Positions 16,337 through 21,541 of a stretch of DNA of 21,541 bases are shown here, in pieces. Source of the stretch: a virus. Positions within the stretch are counted from its first letter, which is position 1; the number at the start of each line of letters is the position of its first letter. The stretch is taken from IMG/VR virus record IMGVR_UViG_3300003691_000065, positions 1 to 21,541 of that record; one strand, given 5' to 3'. The position numbers were made by a program, and so were the translations under genes. The notes beneath the pieces are model-generated. The model was not told the DNA's origin and made no database searches. It saw only the letters and a list, made by a program, of their open reading frames with translations.

Positions 16337-17472
16337 TGGCAGGACTAACAGTTGATGGGTTTGAAGCGTTAACTTATGACGAGATAGTAGATAGGATTGA
16401 ATCTAGGTTGGAGGCACTTAACCCAGGATTTGACTTTAGTGTAGAGTCGCCCGATGGTCAGCTTATAGCTATCATGGCATTTGAGGTATCTCAGGTGTGG
16501 GATCAATTGGATTTACTCTATGGCTCATTTGATCCAAGGATAGCCTCTGGTCAAGCACTAAAGAACATTGGTTTAATCTCTGGCATACTTAAGTCTAATG
16601 CAGACAGGAGCTTTGCTTTCCTTACCTTAGTAGGTGTGGATGGCGTAGTTGTCCCTGCTGCTACCAAGTTCTCTGATTCAGACGGTCAAGTATTTGTTTC
16701 AGAGGTTGGCGGAGTAGTACCGGGCGTGATCCGGGTTATTGCTGAAATCCCAGGGCCTGTGCCAGTGCCTGCCGGTGGTATTGACACAATTGATACGGCA
16801 GTGGCGGGTCTTACTGGAGTCGTTCAGGCGGCAGATGGGGAGGTCGGGAAAGAGCCGGAATCAGAACAGCATTATAGGAACAGACGTACCGAAGCTGTCA
16901 TGGCTTCAACAGAAAGTGTAGCAGACTCACTGCGAGCCAAGCTAATCTTATTGGGGCTAGACCAAGTATCTATTATCAACAATGATGGAGCTAGCACCCT
17001 AGAAGATGGCACACCTCCAGGCTTCATCCACATTACAGCAACTGACTCATACATAACCAATGAACAGATAGCTGAAGTAATTTTGAAGTACAAGAGCTTG
17101 GGCACACCTACCTATGGAAACACATCAGAGGTAGTGGTAGACTCGAGAGGCCACACCCATACTATCTACTTTAGCAGGGCTGCCTCGGTTAGTGTTGCGA
17201 TAGAGTTGGATGTAACATTCCTTGGAGAAGACTTTGCAGGTGCTGAAGACTCTATTAAGGAGAGTTTGATAGACTACATCAACACTCTAGAGACAGGGGA
17301 AGATGTTATCTGGTCTAGGCTATTCGGATTGATTACTCCTTATGGGAAAGCTCAGGTCAACTCCCTACTAATTGGAGATACCTTATCTACGCCCACTACC
17401 AGTAACATATCAATCCCAAATAACATGTTTGCAAATCTTACTTTGGTCGACATATCCTTAACAGTGACTTAG
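16336..17472 (+). CDS. Baseplate J-like protein (PF04865)
   Basis: Forms the wedge that links the hub with the outer baseplate. The 378 residues match baseplate J-like proteins: YDEIVDRIESRLEALNPGFD, then SPDGQLIAIMAFEVSQVWDQ, then DPRIASGQALKNIGLISGI and the PVPAGGIDTIDTAVAGLTGV stretch before GEVGKEPESEQHYRNRRTEA, the family's hallmark charged segment. I use ATG 16336 rather than the in-frame TTG at 16321, because GGGGAG at 16323-16328 is 7 bases upstream and the start overlaps the wedge stop (TAATG). Confidence 0.9.
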   Translation: MAGLTVDGFEALTYDEIVDRIESRLEALNPGFDFSVESPDGQLIAIMAFEVSQVWDQLDLLYGSFDPRIASGQALKNIGLISGILKSNADRSFAFLTLVGVDGVVVPAATKFSDSDGQVFVSEVGGVVPGVIRVIAEIPGPVPVPAGGIDTIDTAVAGLTGVVQAADGEVGKEPESEQHYRNRRTEAVMASTESVADSLRAKLILLGLDQVSIINNDGASTLEDGTPPGFIHITATDSYITNEQIAEVILKYKSLGTPTYGNTSEVVVDSRGHTHTIYFSRAASVSVAIELDVTFLGEDFAGAEDSIKESLIDYINTLETGEDVIWSRLFGLITPYGKAQVNSLLIGDTLSTPTTSNISIPNNMFANLTLVDISLTVT

Positions 17473-17482
17473 GAGGTGTACT

Positions 17483-18247
17483 ATGTCAACATTTGATCCA
17501 CAAGACCTAGACACTACAGTTACTACCGACAAAGGGACTAGCATCTTTGGCAAACTCTTACTAACACAGTATGAGGAAAGCCCTAACTTCCTAGGATATT
17601 CACAGGCATTTATTGATGAGATGGATGAAGCGTTTGAGCAGACTGAGAGAGTCTACTTAGGCAGGTTCCTAGAGTTTGCAGAGGGAGCACAGCTAGATGT
17701 GTTGGGAGAGATAGTAGGTATATCAAGAGAGTTGAAAGTAGAAGACTTTAAGTTTGGGTTTGACTTCTCCTTAGGTGGCAAATCATTTTCAACTACAACC
17801 GACTCATCTCTTGGTGAAGTGTTTAATACGCTAAACCCAGGAACCGTAGTACTTACTGATACTTTATATACTAAAGCTATTCGTGCCAAGGCTATGTGTA
17901 ATGGAGCAGCTAGGCAGAGTGCCGAGTTTATGTATGAGATTGTCACTATCCTCTTAGGAGAGTCCCCAGCGGTACTCAAGCTAGAGCATGAGACAAGCAT
18001 AGTAAACTACACCCACTTTGGCTTTGATGGTGCATTAGACTCAGAGACTTTTGGTACAACTTCAGATAGCTCGGTAGGAGGAGTAATAAACTCTCCAAAC
18101 ACTTCGTACTCTTTTGAGGCACAGTTCAAGAATAAAGTAATACTAACACTAGGTGAGGATACTGAAGTAAGTACCCTAAGCCTGATTAACTCCTTTAAAG
18201 AGTTCTTTATCCCAGCCGGGTACAAGTTCGACTTAAAACTTATATAG
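17483..18247 (+). CDS. Baseplate / tail protein, DUF2612 type (PF11041)
   Basis: A 254-residue outer baseplate protein directly after the J-like gene, the normal slot of the gp48-like/DUF2612 (P2 gpI-like) protein that joins baseplate and fibres. Its helical N-terminus (LLLTQYEESPNFLGYSQAFI, then AQLDVLGEIVGISREL) fits the family. Two copies of an FGFD motif repeat occur at residues 91-114 and 179-202, with 13 of 24 positions identical: FGFDFSLGGKSFSTTTDSS and FGFDGALDSETFGTTSDSS. This suggests a duplicated small beta unit, perhaps where fibres attach. The ribosome site is TAGGAGGTG at 17470-17478, overlapping the J-like stop codon. Confidence 0.78.
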   Translation: MSTFDPQDLDTTVTTDKGTSIFGKLLLTQYEESPNFLGYSQAFIDEMDEAFEQTERVYLGRFLEFAEGAQLDVLGEIVGISRELKVEDFKFGFDFSLGGKSFSTTTDSSLGEVFNTLNPGTVVLTDTLYTKAIRAKAMCNGAARQSAEFMYEIVTILLGESPAVLKLEHETSIVNYTHFGFDGALDSETFGTTSDSSVGGVINSPNTSYSFEAQFKNKVILTLGEDTEVSTLSLINSFKEFFIPAGYKFDLKLI

Positions 18248-18256
18248 GTAACGTAA

Positions 18257-18745
18257 ATGGCAATTAAGAAATTTCCTACGTGGGCAACAACTCCCACAAC
18301 AGTATCAAATGGTGATCCCAGCCTAGAGGAGCCTAGCACTGGCCTGTTTACTGATGGCTGGGATATTGTAAAGCCTCTAGTACAGCATTTCAATTGGTTG
18401 TTCAATAGTATTGGATACTTTGTAAAAGCTAACAATGAGGTTAAAACTGTAACAAATGGGTACGAGGCAGAGGTTGGCGAAACAGTAGAGATCAACAACT
18501 CGACAGCCAATGTAACAGGACTGCTACCTGCTTCACCAATAGACATGCAACGAGTGACTATGGGCGGAACATCTAACCTTACTAGCTTTACAGTAACTAT
18601 CCTTGGAAATGGCAAGGACATTATGGAAGTAGGTGTAGATGCAGTTGTATTAGACATTCGATATAGACACTACACCTTTGTCTGGGATGAAACAGCAGGT
18701 CTGTGGATTATCGGGCTAGGTGACTTACAAGGAGCAATTCAATAA
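18257..18745 (+). CDS. Short tail-fibre or fibre-base protein, 162 aa
   Basis: The N-terminal part carries the pattern of virion-anchoring fibre domains: FPTWATTPTTVSNGDPSLEE, then FTDGWDIVKPLVQHFNWLFN. The shared idea is a WA motif, then GW..., P...., FNWLFN. The rest is a small beta domain (about 75-162) with Val/Thr-rich strands and a C-terminal WIIGLGDLQ. At 162 residues it is short, so it may be a base onto which the next, longer fibre is set, or a short fibre by itself. The TAA stop overlaps the next ATG (TAATG), suggesting matched production. Confidence 0.68.
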   Translation: MAIKKFPTWATTPTTVSNGDPSLEEPSTGLFTDGWDIVKPLVQHFNWLFNSIGYFVKANNEVKTVTNGYEAEVGETVEINNSTANVTGLLPASPIDMQRVTMGGTSNLTSFTVTILGNGKDIMEVGVDAVVLDIRYRHYTFVWDETAGLWIIGLGDLQGAIQ

Positions 18746-20787
18746 TGAGTACTAAGAACGCGTCAGAATTCTTTGAGATTGGTGCAGCAGGCTTACCTGT
18801 GGTGGCAACTCCAGTAAACAAATCTCCATCAGTAGGCTCAGTAGCTGGCTCTCAGACTCCTTTGCTACGGTCAGGAGGCTATGTAAGCCTGTACAACCAG
18901 CCACAGATGTCCGCTAGGTTTGTGATATATGATGCCACTGGATCTGTAATTATTCAGGACTCTGGAGACTTGCTTACAGTCAATGATGTGCCTATCGAGG
19001 AGTGGCAAGTACCTACTCCACTAGCCCTAGCCACTACTTTTATGTGGCAGCACAGTTTCCGCTCTACTAAGGGTGAGGACTACATCGACTCTGCTAAGAC
19101 ATCCTTTACCATGCCATCAAGCTCGGTAGGTGCTCCAGAGATTACCAACATTGTGGATGGTGAGGAGACTGAGCTACAGATCTTCGTACAAGGTTCTGCC
19201 TTTCAGTCTATTGGTACTGGGCAGACTCACCTAGCTACTACTATCCAGATAGCTACTGATGACAGCTTCACAGTAGATGTAGAAGAGTTTGTTCATAGTA
19301 CAGGAGATCTTACCTCTGCACTGATAAACTTATCTCAAGCCTCTACCAACTACTTTATTCGTATGAAGTATGAGGGTAACTTGACAGGATATAGTGCGTA
19401 CTCTGATGAGTTTATGGTAACTACTGTAAGCAACTCAGTAAAGATTCCCAGTATAGCGTCTCCCTATCATGGAGAGTTTGATGTACAGAACAATGTTAAG
19501 GTTATCAGCTCGGCATTTCAATATGGTGGACTACCTCAGTCTCACACTGGGGCAGAGTGGGAAGTCTATACAGATGCAGGACTAACTCAGCTAGTCTACT
19601 CTACAGGGCTATCTACCACTAGTCTTAACAGTATTAATGTGCCTAACTTATTAGAGTCTACATCCTACTTCGTGCGCAAGAGAGATGAGGGAAGCCTAAC
19701 TGGGCTATCTGATTGGTCAAACGTATCACAGTTTACCACGGCAGCTACGTTTTCAGATTGGAAGGGTTGGGATGCTACGGTAGATGGACTAGACTTTGTA
19801 ACTACCTCAGACTTAAGTGAGCTTGAAGATGAGACTAAGGTTGGTATAGTAGCCGGAAAAACTGTAGTAGTAACAACTTTTGGAAATGCAAGAGTTGACT
19901 TCCATCAGGTTGATACTTATGGGCTGGAAATATCTTCGCTAGATATATTTAGCGTAGTAATAACAGCAAATGACATGTTAGATATTGTCATGCTTGATGA
20001 GAGTGTACTTCTAGTGTATCGTGGGGTTACTATAAATACCATAGCAATCAAGACAGTAACGCCAAATGGCAATAGTTTTGATGTGGTAGATCATGGCCAA
20101 GTTGGCTCTGGAGACAAACTCAACTCCGTTATCTCAAGAGTTAATGGTAGTAAGATTGTAGAGATTAGTAAGCCGAGTGCAACCACAAACAGCCAATACT
20201 CAATTATAGAGTTAGTGGCTGGTGTGCCAACAGTTAAAACGGATAATGAGCCTACTGGGTTCGCTAACAGTAACCCAACTAGGATTAAAGTTAATAGCAG
20301 TGGCACATACGTTGCATCAAAACACGCATCTGATGTTTTCCTGCATACTTTAGACTTAAGTACAAATCTGTTTACTAGTACTATGCAAGTGGCTGGATCA
20401 CAGGTAGCTACTACTAATGGTGGGATGATGTGGTTGGCTGAAGATAAGCTGATGTTTACTAAAACATCCACAACACCTGTGGGACTGGACTTGAAGCTAG
20501 CATCTTATGATGGGACGACGGTTACTGTTGATTCTGTATTCTACACTGCTTACACAAAAACAAAGAGTGTCCTAGTAAATGACAGTGAGTTCTTCCTTTA
20601 TGGAGACTCGGATATAGCTCACTACAGGTTTGTTGGTGACTTTATATACGCAACTACTCCTGTTAGTCCGGCAGGAGCTGGTGTAGTGGTATATCTGTAT
20701 GTACTAGATCCTATAAGGATGTTGGCCATTAAAGATCCCGGAACTTTAGGTACTTGGAATATTATGAATGGAGAGGATCAAACATGA
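18745..20787 (+). CDS. Tail fibre with FN3-like repeats, 680 aa
   Basis: A long beta-rich protein and the likely receptor-binding fibre. Three related Ig/FN3-like units occupy about residues 28-123, 130-228 and 233-332. The last two are clearly homologous, with blocks YFIRMKYEGNLTGYSAYSD and YFVRKRDEGSLTGLSDWSN followed by TT. Residues about 335-680 form an unrecognised beta domain with repeated short strands (VVVTTFGNARVDF, SKIVEISKPSATTNSQYSII, LMFTKTSTTPVGLDLKLAS), which may be a propeller. No intramolecular chaperone or catalytic motif is seen. Its last codons overlap the next gene, which looks like a fibre-assembly factor, so the pair should act together. Confidence 0.72.
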   Translation: MSTKNASEFFEIGAAGLPVVATPVNKSPSVGSVAGSQTPLLRSGGYVSLYNQPQMSARFVIYDATGSVIIQDSGDLLTVNDVPIEEWQVPTPLALATTFMWQHSFRSTKGEDYIDSAKTSFTMPSSSVGAPEITNIVDGEETELQIFVQGSAFQSIGTGQTHLATTIQIATDDSFTVDVEEFVHSTGDLTSALINLSQASTNYFIRMKYEGNLTGYSAYSDEFMVTTVSNSVKIPSIASPYHGEFDVQNNVKVISSAFQYGGLPQSHTGAEWEVYTDAGLTQLVYSTGLSTTSLNSINVPNLLESTSYFVRKRDEGSLTGLSDWSNVSQFTTAATFSDWKGWDATVDGLDFVTTSDLSELEDETKVGIVAGKTVVVTTFGNARVDFHQVDTYGLEISSLDIFSVVITANDMLDIVMLDESVLLVYRGVTINTIAIKTVTPNGNSFDVVDHGQVGSGDKLNSVISRVNGSKIVEISKPSATTNSQYSIIELVAGVPTVKTDNEPTGFANSNPTRIKVNSSGTYVASKHASDVFLHTLDLSTNLFTSTMQVAGSQVATTNGGMMWLAEDKLMFTKTSTTPVGLDLKLASYDGTTVTVDSVFYTAYTKTKSVLVNDSEFFLYGDSDIAHYRFVGDFIYATTPVSPAGAGVVVYLYVLDPIRMLAIKDPGTLGTWNIMNGEDQT

Positions 20788-21374
20788 GCAGTCCAACATG
20801 GGCAGACGTAGTAAATGGTAGTGTGAGAAAGTACGCCACTTCAAACTCTGGCAAAGCTAAGGGGGATTGGTTGCCTGTTGTTGCAGTAGTACCTTACCAT
20901 AACCCAGTCACAGAGTTTCTTTCTGGGCCTGCTATCAACACTGGCACAACAGGAGTAGTACTAACCTACACTGTTAATGCTAAAGAGAATGCTTTAGAAA
21001 GTATGCAAGAGCATATCACTAATGAAGCAACTAAGCTTTTCCAAGAGAAGATCTCTGGCGTGACTGCTGGGTATGCTCCTGAGGAAGTGACTTCTTGGGC
21101 ACAGCAGAGGAAAGAATCAGAAGAGTACTTGCTAGATAACACAGTATCTACTCCCTTGATTGACTCTATAGTGCTACAGAGAGGACTTAGTAAGTCAGTG
21201 GTAGTAGACTTCATCAACACTAATGCTATTAAGTACGCAAGTGCTGTAGGGTTTTACTTAGGTAGGAAGCAAGCTATCTGGGATCTTACCTATGATGCAA
21301 GCGTGACTATGGCAGACCTTGAGACTATAGTAGAAGATGAATTAGAAGAAGGCTGGGTAATTCCAGTAGCGTAG
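20784..21374 (+). CDS. Tail-fibre assembly-like protein, 196 aa
   Basis: Coded straight after the fibre with an ATGA overlap, the usual place of fibre-folding chaperones. The central helical region (about 80-150) has the layout seen in tail-fibre assembly/DUF4376-like proteins: FQEKISGVTAGYAPEEVTSW, then AQQRKESEEYLLD, then TPLIDSIVLQRGLSKSVVVD. The N-terminal part (WLPVVAVVPYHNPVTEFLSG) is beta-rich and unrecognised. I prefer ATG 20784 over the in-frame TTG at 20754: the GGAGAGGA at 20769-20776 gives a good ribosome site. It is the last gene of the cluster, followed by a large hairpin. Confidence 0.7.
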   Translation: MSSPTWADVVNGSVRKYATSNSGKAKGDWLPVVAVVPYHNPVTEFLSGPAINTGTTGVVLTYTVNAKENALESMQEHITNEATKLFQEKISGVTAGYAPEEVTSWAQQRKESEEYLLDNTVSTPLIDSIVLQRGLSKSVVVDFINTNAIKYASAVGFYLGRKQAIWDLTYDASVTMADLETIVEDELEEGWVIPVA

Positions 21375-21380
21375 TAACTT

Positions 21381-21434
21381 GGCCCTACTTAGGATCTCAA
21401 CTGAACATATGTTATCAGTTGCCTAGGTGGGGCC
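21381..21434 (+). terminator. Long two-step hairpin closing the late operon
   Basis: The outer arms GGCCCTACTTAGG (21381-21393) and CCTAGGTGGGGCC (21422-21434) pair along 13 positions with two G-U pairs. An inner stem CAACTGA/TCAGTTG (21398-21404 and 21415-21421) is separated by a 4-base bulge on the left side, with a 10-base loop (21405-21414). No long T-run follows, so it may be a factor-dependent terminator or a stabilising 3' end. Its position after the last gene fits transcription ending. Confidence 0.75.
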
Positions 21435-21455
21435 TAAACGCTAATTATCTTTATG

Positions 21456-21530
21456 CTAGTATTCCCAACTAAGAAGACTGTCGAGACAGCCATACCATAC
21501 TTGTCCATCTTCTAGCTCTACATTATTCAT
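21456..21530 (-). CDS. Possible tiny minus-strand ORF, 24 aa (doubtful)
   Basis: On the minus strand an ATG at 21530 opens MNNVELEDGQVWYGCLDSLL and ends in a TAG at 21456-21458, 24 residues in all. The composition looks protein-like, but there is only a weak purine-rich leader and it lies in the non-coding tail after the late operon. An upstream in-frame stop rules out a longer gene in this frame within the window. I list it only because the region is otherwise empty of genes. Confidence 0.2.
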   Translation of the reverse strand: MNNVELEDGQVWYGCLDSLLSWEY

Positions 21531-21539
21531 CTTCTAGCT
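21506..21539 (+). repeat. 12-base direct repeat, 22-base spacing
   Basis: CATCTTCTAGCT occurs at 21506-21517 and again at 21528-21539, with starts 22 bases apart, close to two helical turns. Since 22 is not a multiple of 3, a coding repeat is unlikely. The window stops just after the second copy, so the array may continue. It could be a binding site or an origin-like iteron; no function can be set. Confidence 0.5.
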
Positions 21540-21541
21540 TG

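Noticed and set aside
18007-18657. 216-codon open frame on the minus strand across the DUF2612 and fibre-base genes
   Set aside because: It runs against two recognised coding genes, has Ser/Thr/Val-rich shadow-like composition, and spans their junction. No start signal is visible.
19937-19954. Short inverted repeat CGCTA / TAGCG inside the fibre gene
   Set aside because: The stem has only five pairs around an 8-base loop and lies within coding sequence. Chance is enough to explain it.
21440-21475. Promoter-like AT-rich stretch after the last hairpin, on either strand
   Set aside because: TATGCT on the + strand and GATAAT on the minus strand resemble a -10 element, but neither has an acceptable -35 at the right distance.

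Overview
This window is the virion-structure block of a contractile-tailed (myovirus-type) bacteriophage, and every convincing gene reads on the + strand. The evidence is the unbroken order of recognisable head and tail families: DUF1073-type portal, DUF2213 protease/scaffold, capsid cement protein, DUF2184 major capsid protein, DUF4054 connector, head closure and tail terminator, DUF3383 sheath, DUF3277 tube, frameshifted tail chaperone, tape measure, hub, Dit-like protein, Gp138-like spike, gp25-like wedge, baseplate J, DUF2612 protein, fibre and fibre chaperone. The host cannot be named from the sequence. Base composition is moderately AT-rich and the genes have strong Shine-Dalgarno sites, as expected for a bacterial phage. 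No integrase, lysis or replication gene lies in the window, so its lifestyle cannot be judged.

Layout. Positions 1-807 hold the tail end of an upstream gene and two small unrecognised genes just before the portal. Positions 821-4833 form the head module. Positions 4847-6773 hold a small membrane-anchored protein, a small unknown protein and the connector, closure and terminator genes. Positions 6791-9434 encode sheath, tube and the tail chaperone. The chaperone has a clear programmed -1 frameshift at 9165-9171, which reaches a 3' extension (to 9434) that has no start codon of its own. Positions 9445-13095 are the tape-measure gene. Positions 13112-18247 are the baseplate, and 18257-21374 the fibre locus. 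The last 167 bases are non-coding and hold a very long hairpin and a 12-base direct repeat.

The genes look like one late operon. Most intergenic gaps are under 20 bases, several stop codons overlap the next start (TAATG or ATGA), and many stop codons are themselves part of the next Shine-Dalgarno sequence. One hairpin (8794-8820) separates the abundant tube gene from the low-copy chaperone and tape-measure genes. A larger hairpin (21381-21434) closes the cluster and shares sequence with the first.

The most striking observation is in the tape-measure gene. About 175 residues in its middle (485-661) are a lambda-exonuclease/YqaJ-type PD-(D/E)XK nuclease domain with all expected catalytic residues (E551, D590, E604, K606) and the flanking W497/R501 and Q627 positions. 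A virion tail protein carrying an apparently intact DNA exonuclease, probably injected with the genome, would be an unusual arrangement and is the best candidate here for an undescribed system.
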